Assembly: GCF_029238675.1 (NCBI RefSeq)
Contig: NZ_JAQWFR010000027.1
Coordinates: forward strand, 1 to 64,000
Reading direction: 5' to 3'
DNA: 64,000 nt
Origin: Oceanicoccus sp.
GTDB lineage: Bacteria > Pseudomonadota > Gammaproteobacteria > Pseudomonadales > Dasaniaceae
The position numbers were made by a program, and so were the translations under genes. The notes beneath the pieces were generated by a model, which was given only the letters and a program-made list of their open reading frames with translations, did no database searches and was not told the DNA's origin. This document shows, piece by piece, positions 1 through 8,957 of the stretch. Numbering within the stretch: the first letter of the stretch is position 1; each line of letters begins with the position of its first letter.

Positions 1-1436
1 GTCGCTGTAATTGGCCGCTCCCACAGGAATGCCCAGGAACCATCCCAAATTAATAACGCCCTCCTCAAATTATCTTCCAACATACCGCCGAGGATAAAGC
101 CGAGCAGCAGTGGAGCCAGAGGGAAATCCAGTACGCGAAACATAACGGCGGCAACACCAATGGCAACCATCATGGTCAAATCAACTGTATTAAATGAAAC
201 CAGGTAGACACCAATTAGCGAGAAAAACAGGATAATGGGAGTAAGCAATTGTCGGGGAATTTCCAGCAGTTTGGAAATATAGGGAATCAACGGCAAATTC
301 AAAACCAGCAAAATAATATTACCGAGGTACATGGAAATAATAACCGCCCAGAATACCGAGGGATGGTCGATATACAAGCGCGGCCCCGGTTGTACACCAT
401 AGGAAAGCAACGCACCTAACATAACAGCCGTAGTAGCAGAGCCAGGAATACCCAGCGTTAACAAAGGTACAAATGAGCCTGTTGACGCAGCATTGTTGGC
501 GGTTTCCGGTGCCGCTAATCCTCTGGCACTGCCTCTACCAAATTCTTCCTTCTTTTTTGCTGGCGCCAGATTGCGCTCCATGCCGTAGGCCAGGAATGAG
601 GCAATCGTTGCACCTGCTCCGGGCAAAATACCCACAAAGAACCCTAGCACGGAAGAGCGACTCACCGCAGGAGCAATATCTTTTACCTCCTCCCCAGTCA
701 ATTTAAGCGAACCCAATTCCGTCTTGGACATCTTGCCCGCCGCCGAACTGGCAGAGGATAGCTCTCCCCTTAACACCACTAATAACGCCTCCGCCAAGGC
801 GAAAGTAGCCATTGATAGCAGCAGGAAACTGATTCCACCATACAAGTCAGGCATGCCAAAGGTGAAGCGCTGTATACCCGAAGGGTCCTCACCGACAGTG
901 GCCAACATGAGTCCCAGTAATGTCATCAATATCGCTTTCAGAATCTGGCCTTTTCCAGAGAAAGCTGCAATGGCCGTACAGCCAAACAACATTAAGGCAA
1001 AATAGTCCGCCGACTGAAAACTCAGGCTCACCGAAGCCAGCACAGGAACCAGCGCAAACAGGAAAATGGCGCCGATCGTGCCGCCAAAAAATGAACTGTA
1101 AGCAGCTAATGCCAACGCCTTACCCGCCATCCCATTTTTGGCCATGGGATGGCCATCAAAGGCAGTGGCTACGGCGCCTGAGACCCCCGGCGCATTAATC
1201 AGGATAGCCGAGGTTGAACCGCCAAACACCGCGCCATAATAAACACCCGCCATCAGGATCATCCCTGATGCCGGATCGAAACCGTAGGTAATAGGTATCA
1301 TCAGGGCAATGGCTGACACTGGCCCTAGTCCGGGCAACATGCCGATAAAAGTTCCCGCAAAACAACCCACTAACACCATCATCAAGTTGATTGGAGTAAA
1401 TGCCGTTGCCAGTCCGGTTAGTATCCCCTCTATCAT
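1..1436 (-). CDS. tctA: TctA family TTT permease, large subunit (C-terminus cut by window edge)
   Basis: Large membrane subunit of a tripartite tricarboxylate transporter, which moves small organic acids across the inner membrane together with TctB and the periplasmic protein TctC. The ATG at 1436 opens a frame reading MIEGILTGLATAF and staying open to base 1. It contains the Gly/Pro-rich TctA signatures GMLPGLGPVSA near the N-terminus and LGIPGSATTAVMLGA in the second half. The last readable residues are FLWERPITA. The paralogue at 3106-4605 has LLERPVT at the equivalent place, some 25 residues before its end, so only about 20-25 residues should lie outside the window. It is the last readable gene of the leftward operon, 33 nt after tctB. 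The substrate is unknown. Confidence 0.93.
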   Translation of the reverse strand, partial: MIEGILTGLATAFTPINLMMVLVGCFAGTFIGMLPGLGPVSAIALMIPITYGFDPASGMILMAGVYYGAVFGGSTSAILINAPGVSGAVATAFDGHPMAKNGMAGKALALAAYSSFFGGTIGAIFLFALVPVLASVSLSFQSADYFALMLFGCTAIAAFSGKGQILKAILMTLLGLMLATVGEDPSGIQRFTFGMPDLYGGISFLLLSMATFALAEALLVVLRGELSSASSAAGKMSKTELGSLKLTGEEVKDIAPAVSRSSVLGFFVGILPGAGATIASFLAYGMERNLAPAKKKEEFGRGSARGLAAPETANNAASTGSFVPLLTLGIPGSATTAVMLGALLSYGVQPGPRLYIDHPSVFWAVIISMYLGNIILLVLNLPLIPYISKLLEIPRQLLTPIILFFSLIGVYLVSFNTVDLTMMVAIGVAAVMFRVLDFPLAPLLLGFILGGMLEDNLRRALLIWDGSWAFLWERPITA

Positions 1437-1469
1437 CACATTATTTCCTTGTTAGTCGTACTTCGAGCA

Positions 1470-1961
1470 TTACAATGCCTCCAATATAATACGGTAGAGA
1501 CTGCCATCGTCGAGGTAGAGACCAAACAACTGGGTCAACATGCCCCACATAAACAGCACCAGCCCGGCAGCAATTGAGAAACACAGCATTAGTCGCTTTT
1601 CGCCCAGAATGATAAAGCCAATACATAAAAACAGCAGGGTAGCCAGGATAAAACCAAGGAAACTGAAACTCAGCGAATAAACTACCATCAGTGAAGTCAG
1701 TAGAATCATGGGCTTCCATTGATAACCGGCCACAGCGTCTCTAATCGATAGATTTTCCGAGTCGTTAGCGGGCATAAACAGCTGCACCAGCGAGCAAATT
1801 ATGGTTAGTATGGCCAACCCTGTTGGCAAGGTCCTGGGTGTAAAGAACTCCCCCACTGCGGTCGGGTCAGCTGGTATATCGAAGCTGTATCGAAAGTAAA
1901 ACAGTGCGAATACCAGCAGCAGCGCTGCCCCAACTTTGTCTTTGTTATCAATCATCGCCAT
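1470..1961 (-). CDS. tctB: TctB family TTT small membrane subunit
   Basis: Small membrane subunit of a tripartite tricarboxylate transporter, pairing with the TctA encoded 33 nt downstream. The 163-residue product has four hydrophobic stretches, at roughly residues 10-27, 45-62, 80-112 and 118-145. That is the expected TctB topology and length. The family varies greatly in sequence, so the call rests on topology plus position between tctC (2013-2996) and tctA (1-1436). The start at 1961 has a second in-frame ATG two codons later, and neither has a strong Shine-Dalgarno sequence. Co-transcription is inferred from the 51-nt and 33-nt gaps to its neighbours. Confidence 0.85.
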   Translation of the reverse strand: MAMIDNKDKVGAALLLVFALFYFRYSFDIPADPTAVGEFFTPRTLPTGLAILTIICSLVQLFMPANDSENLSIRDAVAGYQWKPMILLTSLMVVYSLSFSFLGFILATLLFLCIGFIILGEKRLMLCFSIAAGLVLFMWGMLTQLFGLYLDDGSLYRIILEAL

Positions 1962-2012
1962 AGGATTCTCGACAGGAAATTGTGTTAAAAACTGATAGTC
2001 AACGTAACGACG

Positions 2013-2996
2013 CTATTTTTTTACCATACCCAAATCGAGCATGATTTTCCCCAACTCACGCTCCTGTTTGGCGAGAAAATCAACGAAGTCCTGGCCAGCA
2101 AGATACAGGTTGGTCCAACCCCGGCTGACACGAATTTCATCCCACTCCGATGTATCATAAAGATCGCGCAAGAGCTTGTGATAGTATTGCGAGCGCTCTG
2201 CAGGGAAGCCTGGTGCGGCAAAAAAACCGCGCCAATTGGTAAATTCAACATCAACTCCAGATTCAACCAGCGTTGGAACGTCAGGAGCATATTCGACACG
2301 CTTACGCGCTGTCATAGCCAGAATCCGCACCTCACCCTGCCTGGCCAGTGCTATGGCCTCACTAAGGCCAGTAGATAGCAACTGCGTTTCTTTCGAAAGC
2401 AACCCCACCATAGCTTTTGCACCGGCATTATAGGGGATATAGCGCATTTGCCTTGCATCCACCCCCGACTTCTTAAAGGCCAGCGCTGCTACCAGGTGGT
2501 CCATACTGCCACGCACCGAACCGCCGGCAACTTTTACGTTTCTGGGATCCAATCGATAGTCGTCGATGACCTGCTGCCAGCTCTGGTACTTCGAATCGGC
2601 CGTCACCACAAAAGCGCCGTGGTCTGCGATTACCGCAGCAACCGGTATCAAGTCTTTGTAAGACTGGGGGAAGATATTCTTCAGGGATTTTAGAATAATG
2701 GGAGTCGAACTGATCAGTAAGGTATTGTGCTGACGACTAGCGGTTTCTATTAAATAAGCAATTGCCTTACTGCCATCGCCGCCCGACATATTTTCATAGG
2801 AGGCAGAGTCAACCAGCCCTGATCGTGACAAAGCCTCACCAACACCACGCGCCGTGGTATCCCAGCCGCCACCGGCACCGCCTGGTATTAATAAATGGAC
2901 CCTGTCAGCCGCCACCGTCAAGGGCGAAAATACACTCAAGACGATTAGCACAAAACCATATGTGCGAAAATAAGTAATAAGCTTGCCCACACCCAT
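2013..2996 (-). CDS. tctC: TctC/Bug family periplasmic solute-binding protein
   Basis: Periplasmic substrate-binding component of the first TTT system. The open frame reaches back to an ATG at 3134, inside the end of tctA, but the first 46 residues look nothing like a secretion signal. Starting at the ATG at 2996 gives MGVGKLITYF followed by a hydrophobic core and cleavage near LTVAA-D, then the family start HLLIPGGAGGGWDTTARGVG. That gives 327 residues, the usual size. The beta-strand plus Gly-rich loop after the signal is the typical Bug-family carboxylate-binding element. The gene lies between tctA (3106-4605) and tctB (1470-1961). The ligand cannot be read from sequence. Confidence 0.88.
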   Translation of the reverse strand: MGVGKLITYFRTYGFVLIVLSVFSPLTVAADRVHLLIPGGAGGGWDTTARGVGEALSRSGLVDSASYENMSGGDGSKAIAYLIETASRQHNTLLISSTPIILKSLKNIFPQSYKDLIPVAAVIADHGAFVVTADSKYQSWQQVIDDYRLDPRNVKVAGGSVRGSMDHLVAALAFKKSGVDARQMRYIPYNAGAKAMVGLLSKETQLLSTGLSEAIALARQGEVRILAMTARKRVEYAPDVPTLVESGVDVEFTNWRGFFAAPGFPAERSQYYHKLLRDLYDTSEWDEIRVSRGWTNLYLAGQDFVDFLAKQERELGKIMLDLGMVKK

Positions 2997-3105
2997 GCCC
3001 CACGGCCTAGATAGAAAAATTGACTCTCGTCCAGTATAGATAAGTAACTCTCTCAGATACCTTGCAGGACGAGAGTTGAATGCAACGACTGAGAAATCAG
3101 GAATC

Positions 3106-4605
3106 TTATTTTTTAACGGTTTGGGATAAAGCATTCACTAAACGCCCCCCCAGCAAAGAAACAAAAAGTAATACAATAATTCCAATAGTCACCGGTCGCT
3201 CAAGCAGGTAACTCCACTGCGCACCGCTGATTTGATAGGTGTAAATCAGATTACTTTCCGCCATATTGCCAAGAAGAATACCGATTACAGCAGCAGGCAC
3301 AGAATAGTCGAAACGTTTAAACAGCCAGCCAATAAGGGAAAATATCATTACGGTATACGGCCCCGCCATATTACCGGTTAAGCCGAAAGCGCCAAAGACA
3401 GCCAGAGCAAGCACCGACGGTATCAGGTAGGTCATCGGTACTTTAACAATATTGGCCAACAGAGGAATAAATACCAGCCCCAGAGCTATCAGCAAGAATG
3501 CCTGGCCAAAATTAGCAAAGATGATGGCGTATACGACATCTGTCTGCTCGCGAATAAACTGCGGACCGCCGGTAATATTGTGCATGGCAAATGCAGCAAG
3601 CATAACCGCAGTGGCGCCACCACCAGGAATACCGAGGGCCAGTAGCGTCGCCATCGACCCCGCTTCCGAGGTACTGTTGGCCGCTTCCGACGCCACCACC
3701 CCGGCGGGATTGCCCTTGCCGAACGACTCGGGATTCTTGTCCTTGCGCTTGGTTTCTATATAAGACAATAAATTAGCAACCGAAGAACCCACCCCCGGAA
3801 TCGCACCAACAAATATGCCGATGACGCTGCCACGTAAAATCACCCAGGGGTAGGTAACCGCACGTTTAAACGAGGCAAAAATCACCCTTACGCTGACCTT
3901 GCGCGCACTGCTGTCGGCGACAAGGTATTGCGTGTTAACCAGCTTAAATAACTCCGACGCGGCAAACATACCCATCATGGCGGGAATAGCCGGAATTCCA
4001 TCGAGTAAATAGGCGCTACCCAAGGTGCCCCGGGCCACCCCGGCTTCGCTATAGCCGACCGTACCTATCAGCAAGCCGATAAGCCCGGACATAATGCCCT
4101 TGGCAAGGTGCGCTCCACTGAGGCTGGCGATTAAGGTAACCCCCCAAAGAACCACCGCACTCATTTCGGCAGGCCCCAGTGTCAGCACCGCACTGGAGAT
4201 AGGCTGGATCAGGAAAAACAACATGCTGTAGCCAATAATCACCGCTATACAGGAAGACCCTAAGGCAATACCCAAGGCGATATTGTGCTCACCCTTACGG
4301 GACATGGGATAACCATCAAACGCCGTAGCGATGGAAGAAGACGTGCCGGGAATATTCATCAGTATGGCGGGTATGCTGCCGCCAAAACTGCCCCCCGTGA
4401 AGATCGCGGTTAAAAACAACATGGCCTGCATAAAATCCATATACAGCGTCATCGGCAAGAAAATAGCCATCGCCATGGAAATCTGTAGCCCGGGAATGGC
4501 GCCAAAAATCAACCCGATCAGAATACCGGGAATAACAATTAACCAGGGGGTAAAACTGGAGAACAGCAACCCAAGGCCGCTATGTAAAGCATCGACATCA
4601 ATCAT
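3106..4605 (-). CDS. tctA: TctA family TTT permease, large subunit
   Basis: Complete 499-residue TctA, the usual length, and the large membrane subunit of the second TTT system. Visible signatures are IFGAIPGLQISMAMAIF near residue 35, GGSFGGSIPAILMNIPGTSS at about 70-90, IPGVGSSVANLLSYIETKR near 265-285, and ALGIPGGGATAVMLAAF near 325. About ten to twelve hydrophobic segments alternate with short loops. It follows tctB (4613-5068) with a 7-nt gap, so the two are almost certainly translated from one mRNA. It is clearly paralogous to the truncated TctA at the left edge, sharing gene order and the (L/W)ERP(V/I)T C-terminal motif, which suggests duplication of a tctCBA block or recruitment of a second one. 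Confidence 0.95.
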   Translation of the reverse strand: MIDVDALHSGLGLLFSSFTPWLIVIPGILIGLIFGAIPGLQISMAMAIFLPMTLYMDFMQAMLFLTAIFTGGSFGGSIPAILMNIPGTSSSIATAFDGYPMSRKGEHNIALGIALGSSCIAVIIGYSMLFFLIQPISSAVLTLGPAEMSAVVLWGVTLIASLSGAHLAKGIMSGLIGLLIGTVGYSEAGVARGTLGSAYLLDGIPAIPAMMGMFAASELFKLVNTQYLVADSSARKVSVRVIFASFKRAVTYPWVILRGSVIGIFVGAIPGVGSSVANLLSYIETKRKDKNPESFGKGNPAGVVASEAANSTSEAGSMATLLALGIPGGGATAVMLAAFAMHNITGGPQFIREQTDVVYAIIFANFGQAFLLIALGLVFIPLLANIVKVPMTYLIPSVLALAVFGAFGLTGNMAGPYTVMIFSLIGWLFKRFDYSVPAAVIGILLGNMAESNLIYTYQISGAQWSYLLERPVTIGIIVLLFVSLLGGRLVNALSQTVKK

Positions 4606-4612
4606 GGCAACC

Positions 4613-5068
4613 TCAATACTCCGTCGGCAAAATTAGCATGGGCAGTGGATAGGGCAACATCTGCGAGAAAAACCACGTCATTAATGACGCAAAACACAGG
4701 CTGTATCCCAGCAGCCAGCGCCAACGTCGCTCACCGTGACACCATAGAAACAGGGCTATAAACAGACAGGTGCCAACGTCGAAACCAAGCCAGGGGAGCG
4801 TTACAACATAAGCCGCAAAAAGCGAGACGACAGGCACAATCGTGGCGAAGGGTTCGAGCTCGGGAGCTTGCTGATCTCTTTTCCGCCATTGGTTTATAAA
4901 CTCGATCGCGCAGAGAATGAACACCAACCCGGTAAGGGGCAGAACAAGAATCAGATTTATCACCTGACTGGAAGCGTTATAGGCATCCCAACAGTAGCCA
5001 AGCACAAGTGCTAGCAACACAGTGAGCACCAGCAAGTCTGCTATCTGGTGTTTATTAAAAGTTGTCAC
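4613..5068 (-). CDS. tctB: TctB family TTT small membrane subunit
   Basis: Small membrane subunit of the second TTT system. The 151 residues contain four hydrophobic segments, at about 10-25, 35-52, 78-95 and 100-135, and a basic, charged cytoplasmic loop (WRKRDQQAPELE) after the second. That is normal for TctB in size and topology. It sits 12 nt after the preceding tctC and 7 nt before tctA, so the order tctC-tctB-tctA repeats that of the genes at 1-2996. Primary sequence conservation in the family is weak, so position carries much of the call. Confidence 0.85.
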   Translation of the reverse strand: MTTFNKHQIADLLVLTVLLALVLGYCWDAYNASSQVINLILVLPLTGLVFILCAIEFINQWRKRDQQAPELEPFATIVPVVSLFAAYVVTLPWLGFDVGTCLFIALFLWCHGERRWRWLLGYSLCFASLMTWFFSQMLPYPLPMLILPTEY

Positions 5069-5080
5069 AGTGATCTCCGT

Positions 5081-6088
5081 CTAATGCTGAAGCAGGTATC
5101 CATAGTGTTTAATAATCTCAAAATTGGTTGTCATCATGGCTTCGGATCGTTCCGGCCCAATCCAACGCCTTCCTATTTCGCCGCGATCAAGCAGTTTTCG
5201 AAGATCTTCGTTCTCAAGTGCCTTTTTAAGGGCTGAAGTGATCAAGTCATATCGCGCGGGGAAATTGCGCTTGAAGGCTGTTGAGGTTGCATAGCCGCGT
5301 ATCGAACCCGGTAACACCGGCGCTTCAACACCGGCAGGTTTTAATACTTCATTTAAAGTGGGTACACCCCAATTTGCACTGGGCTGGTCACTAACGATCG
5401 CTACCGGATTTAAATATTCACGAATACTCTCACTGCCTTTGGCACTAATTACAATAAAATCAACGACGCCTCCGGCCACAGCGGCCCGCGCCTGACCGCC
5501 ACTGTTATAGGTCACCAGATTGAGGTTATCGGTAGGAATACCGTTGACTTCAAGCAACAGCTTTGCCATTAAATGACCACCTGAGCCACGCACCACCGAA
5601 GCCCTGACTGTTTTCGGCTTGGTGCGAATTGCTTCTAACACTTCGGGTAAGCTTTTATACTTGGAGCGTTTACTCAATGCGATAAGCTCTTCGTCAAACC
5701 ACTGAAAATTCATATAAGAAAAATCGTTTATCGTATACTCGGCATTGCCTTCAATGATGGTATTGGTCAGGTAGGGAGAAAAGGTAGAGGCAAAAATCGT
5801 ATAACCATCATCAGGTCTTGCCAGAACATAGTTGGCAGCCAGTAGCGTACCGGCGCCTTTTTTATTAATGACCTTGACGGGTTGACCCAACTCGTCGGCA
5901 AGGTAGGACGACATAGCCCGGGCCATTCTATCAGCGCTCCCGCCCACGCCAAAGCCAACCACCATTGTTAGCGGCTTGTTAGGAAAATCATCGGCGACGG
6001 CAGGCCTTGCTGCAACGCACATGACTGCAAGGGCAAGCCAAATCACAGCTGCCAGGCAGTCCCGTTGTTTATATTGGATATTAATCAT
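5081..6088 (-). CDS. tctC: TctC/Bug family periplasmic solute-binding protein
   Basis: Periplasmic binding protein of the second TTT system, 335 residues. A signal peptide spans about residues 1-32, with cleavage near AVADD. The mature protein begins FPNKPLTMVVGFGVGGSADR, the typical first strand and Gly-rich ligand-binding loop of Bug proteins. Further family features are the PDDGYTIF segment near residue 93 and the Gly-rich VRGSGGHLMAKLL near 167. The next genes are tctB and tctA with gaps of 12 and 7 nt, so this is probably the cognate receptor of that permease. It differs clearly from the other two TctC proteins of the operon, so it may bind a different ligand. Confidence 0.9.
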   Translation of the reverse strand: MINIQYKQRDCLAAVIWLALAVMCVAARPAVADDFPNKPLTMVVGFGVGGSADRMARAMSSYLADELGQPVKVINKKGAGTLLAANYVLARPDDGYTIFASTFSPYLTNTIIEGNAEYTINDFSYMNFQWFDEELIALSKRSKYKSLPEVLEAIRTKPKTVRASVVRGSGGHLMAKLLLEVNGIPTDNLNLVTYNSGGQARAAVAGGVVDFIVISAKGSESIREYLNPVAIVSDQPSANWGVPTLNEVLKPAGVEAPVLPGSIRGYATSTAFKRNFPARYDLITSALKKALENEDLRKLLDRGEIGRRWIGPERSEAMMTTNFEIIKHYGYLLQH

Positions 6089-6098
6089 TATTGCCTTG

Positions 6099-6929
6099 TT
6101 ATTGTATGTTGCTTTCCAGCACCACTGGTTTTAAACCAGTAGACACTATTATTGGTGCCACCTGTCGTGAGGACAGATAATCAAGCAATCTTTTTGCATC
6201 ACTTTTGTTGAGCGCTCGTTTTGTAATCGCCGCAGAAAAGGTCGTTGTCTTTTGCAGTTCTGCCGGTATCTGCCCAACATAATCCACCCCTTCGATGGGT
6301 AATATCTCGCTAACCTGCTGGAAGCCAATTTCTACTTCACCCCTTGCAACAACACTCGCTACCCGCTCACTAAGAATGCGCTTGCTCTTAGGCTTAATCC
6401 GATCCCATATCCCCATCTCAGGAAACAACACACCGGACAGGTAAGTGCCGCTGGCGCTCGCTGAGTAACCTATGGATTCAGCCTCCAGCAACGTTTCGAT
6501 AAAAGCCTCTTTAGTAGTTATATCTGGTTTTTCCGCGCCACTTTTCACCGCCATTCCGATCACCGAATGAACCAGGTCAACCCGACTTTCCGAATCCACC
6601 TCCCCCTTGCTGTTCAGATTATTCAAAGAGGATTGCGACAGGATAATAACATCGAAAACCTCACCACGTGCCAGCCGTACGGGGATTGAATCATAGGCTC
6701 CGCCTGAAGAAGAACCATAGGCGGTTTCCAGTTTGATGCCGGTCTGTTGCTCAAATTGCGGGCCAAGCACATCATAAGCGGCGGCAAATCCACCTGAGCT
6801 TATGACCTTTAACTGCCCCTCGGCCTTAGCCTCAATTGAATTACCTGAAAATGACTGGCAGGCTGTAAGTGCCAGCGCCAATAAAATGATCAGCGTGTTA
6901 TGCGGGATCTTCTTTATCAAATTTTTCAT
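6099..6929 (-). CDS. ModA-like extracytoplasmic binding lipoprotein
   Basis: Predicted lipoprotein: a short basic N-terminus (MKNLIKK), a hydrophobic core and a lipobox ending LTAC, followed by a type II periplasmic binding fold. The mature sequence begins LKVISSGGFAAAYDVLGPQF and continues with TAYGSSSGGAYDSIPVRLARG, the pattern of the molybdate-binding ModA family and its uncharacterised relatives. No ModB or ModC genes are nearby. Instead it lies between two tctC genes, 5 nt after one and 10 nt before the next, so a ligand used by the TTT operon, not molybdate, is a reasonable inference. The frame also opens at a GTG (6938) overlapping the upstream stop as GTGA. I prefer the ATG at 6929 because it gives a cleaner signal sequence. 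About 277 residues. Confidence 0.8.
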   Translation of the reverse strand: MKNLIKKIPHNTLIILLALALTACQSFSGNSIEAKAEGQLKVISSGGFAAAYDVLGPQFEQQTGIKLETAYGSSSGGAYDSIPVRLARGEVFDVIILSQSSLNNLNSKGEVDSESRVDLVHSVIGMAVKSGAEKPDITTKEAFIETLLEAESIGYSASASGTYLSGVLFPEMGIWDRIKPKSKRILSERVASVVARGEVEIGFQQVSEILPIEGVDYVGQIPAELQKTTTFSAAITKRALNKSDAKRLLDYLSSRQVAPIIVSTGLKPVVLESNIQ

Positions 6930-6934
6930 AATCG

Positions 6935-8026
6935 TCACTTGTTTTTAATATTCAATTTATATTCGCGACGGAGCCAGTCACGCACCCATTCTTTCTGCTC
7001 TATCGGAATATCGGTTGCCAGTTTATAGACTCGATCCGCAGCCTCTCCCGTTAAGTGTTTGTAGGAGCCAATCACCCGATTCCTCGCCTCGATATACTCA
7101 GGGTCGCGCTGCATAGCCCGGATAGCCGCCTGGTAGGTTTCAACAATGCTGTCGGGGGTTTCCTTTGGCACCACAAGAATCTTGGTGCCAACCCCGGCAG
7201 AGAAAAGCGCAAACCAGCTTTCCCAGGCAACACCGGCTGGTGGCTTGCCATGGATGATTTCATAGACTTCTGAAAAACTGGGCAAGTCGGGAAAAACCGG
7301 ATCCCGCACCAATACGCCCTCCTCATTAAGCACCCCCAGGGAAAACAAGGGAGTCGCTCTACCAGTAGCAATGAGTGGCTGTATATATTCGATGTACGCC
7401 GCCGATGTTTGAAAGTCGATGGTTGCTTCACCGCGCTCAAAGGCCAGCCGGCCCGCACCGCGACCGCGAACACCAAAAAAGGGCTTAACATCCAGCCCCA
7501 GTTGCTGGAACCCCAAAAGGAGTAACAGATCAATCGATGTGGCGCCCAGGCTACCAAAAACCAGACGTTTGTCTTTTAAGCTGCTAATTTCACTAGCGTT
7601 TTTTATTCCAAATACGGGCGTAGTGTAGACCACGCCGCCGGAGGGGTAGATCGTCAGTGGACGCCAATGTCTATAATCGTACCTGACCCGAGGATCCCCC
7701 AGTAGAAAGGGAAAATGCGTCGATGTGGTGGAGACCATAGACGACAAACCATCGGCACGGATCTTCGCGGCAAATGAATTTGCCGCCTTAGTCGACCCAC
7801 TACCGGGTTTGTAAACAATATTCACCGCAGGATTACCCGGTAAATATTTTTCCAGGAACGGCGCCATAAAGCGCGCCCAGGCACCCGACCCACCATCTTC
7901 CCTAAATGGCACTATCAACTCGAGGGTTTTACCTGAAAAATTGGTTTCAGCCAGTGCCGGCATTGTAAATTGCATGGCAAGACCACAAATTAACGGCAGC
8001 AGCAGCTTTCGGCCTGTTGTTTTCAT
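6935..8026 (-). CDS. tctC: TctC family periplasmic solute-binding protein (operon-leading, no adjacent TctAB)
   Basis: First gene of the leftward operon. It encodes a 363-residue TctC-type binding protein, slightly longer than usual, with a signal peptide ending at ALAE-T (residues 1-27). The core reads LELIVPFREDGGSGAWARFM, so the Gly-rich loop is retained but with charged residues, and GSGSTKAANSFAAKI follows near residue 80. No tctB or tctA follows directly; the next gene is the ModA-like lipoprotein. It may therefore feed one of the two permeases downstream or act as a ligand-sensing partner for the divergent TctE-like kinase, as proposed for some orphan TctC proteins. The 247-nt gap to the divergent response regulator should contain the operon promoter. 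Confidence 0.87.
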   Translation of the reverse strand: MKTTGRKLLLPLICGLAMQFTMPALAETNFSGKTLELIVPFREDGGSGAWARFMAPFLEKYLPGNPAVNIVYKPGSGSTKAANSFAAKIRADGLSSMVSTTSTHFPFLLGDPRVRYDYRHWRPLTIYPSGGVVYTTPVFGIKNASEISSLKDKRLVFGSLGATSIDLLLLLGFQQLGLDVKPFFGVRGRGAGRLAFERGEATIDFQTSAAYIEYIQPLIATGRATPLFSLGVLNEEGVLVRDPVFPDLPSFSEVYEIIHGKPPAGVAWESWFALFSAGVGTKILVVPKETPDSIVETYQAAIRAMQRDPEYIEARNRVIGSYKHLTGEAADRVYKLATDIPIEQKEWVRDWLRREYKLNIKNK

Positions 8027-8273
8027 TACTGATTCCTAATTAGCACGCAGGGAGATTTGCAGACGCAATATTACACTCTCGCAAGCCAGAAACCTGCAAT
8101 ATATCGCATGACATATCATCACCATGTAGGACAACCAGTGGCTGCTCAACTTTTATTTTCTTATACACAGAACAAAAAGTATAAATCCCGGATGCTTTCA
8201 AGTTCCTTTCATTTCATGTATAAAGTTTCAAGCCCCGATCCTAATAACAAATAAAAGCCATTCCGGATAATTG

Positions 8274-8957
8274 ATGCGAACTTTAATCATTGAAGACAAC
8301 GATGATATAGCCGAGTGCATCCAGCAATCACTTTGCGATATGGGTATTGCCTCTGACTGGTTTGCCGAGGGCAAAGAAGTACGAGAGGCGTTCCGTACTG
8401 AAGATTACGATTTACTGATACTTGATCTAAATTTGCCCGACGCCGATGGATTGAAAATCCTCCAGGAGTTTAGAAAACGAGGGCAAGACACCCCGGTACT
8501 GATTATCTCAGCCCGCTCATCCATTGACGACCGTGTCAGCGGCCTGGACTGTGGTGCGGATGATTATCTTAGCAAGCCCTTCGATTTACACGAACTCGAT
8601 GCACGCGTCCGTGCGCTGCTGAGGCGAAATAAGAACACCCGGAACCCCCTGATCACATTCGGGCCACTGCAATTTAATCAATCATCCCGGGAATTCAGCC
8701 TGGCCAACCAACCATTGGATCTATCTCCCCGCGAACGAGCCGTGCTGGAAATCCTGCTGCGGCAGAATGGGCAAGTCATCAGCAAAGACAACATTGCCCT
8801 CCATGTCTTTAATTATGAAGATGAGGCCAGCGTGTCATCTATTGAGCTGTACATCCACAGACTGCGTAAAAAGCTCTGTGATTCCGGGGTTAGCGTGGTT
8901 ACCAAGCGCGGTTTGGGTTATGCCCTTCAATTAGAGACGGACCAGGGTCGTGTTTAG
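8274..8957 (+). CDS. tctD: TctD-like OmpR-family response regulator
   Basis: DNA-binding response regulator of 227 residues. The receiver domain (about 1-115) has the acidic pocket EDND at 7-10, phospho-acceptor Asp51 in LILDLNLP, and the conserved Lys in LSKPFD near 101. The C-terminal winged helix (about 130-222) has LSPRERAVLEILLR and ends with SIELYIHRLRKKL and TKRGLGYAL, as in OmpR/PhoB. A TTG directly precedes the ATG at 8274, but the GGA at 8265-8267 is better spaced for the ATG. It is divergent from the TTT operon and overlaps the sensor kinase gene by 8 nt. This matches TctD, which activates tricarboxylate transport in Salmonella; the function here is inferred from that parallel. Confidence 0.92.
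   Translation: MRTLIIEDNDDIAECIQQSLCDMGIASDWFAEGKEVREAFRTEDYDLLILDLNLPDADGLKILQEFRKRGQDTPVLIISARSSIDDRVSGLDCGADDYLSKPFDLHELDARVRALLRRNKNTRNPLITFGPLQFNQSSREFSLANQPLDLSPRERAVLEILLRQNGQVISKDNIALHVFNYEDEASVSSIELYIHRLRKKLCDSGVSVVTKRGLGYALQLETDQGRV

Noticed and set aside
1441-1719. 92-codon leftward frame inside the first tctB
   Set aside because: Out-of-frame shadow of tctB with unnatural composition. The tctB frame has the expected TM pattern.
3000-3134. Upstream extension of the first tctC to the ATG at 3134
   Set aside because: The 46 added residues overlap tctA and precede an ordinary signal peptide that begins at the ATG at 2996.
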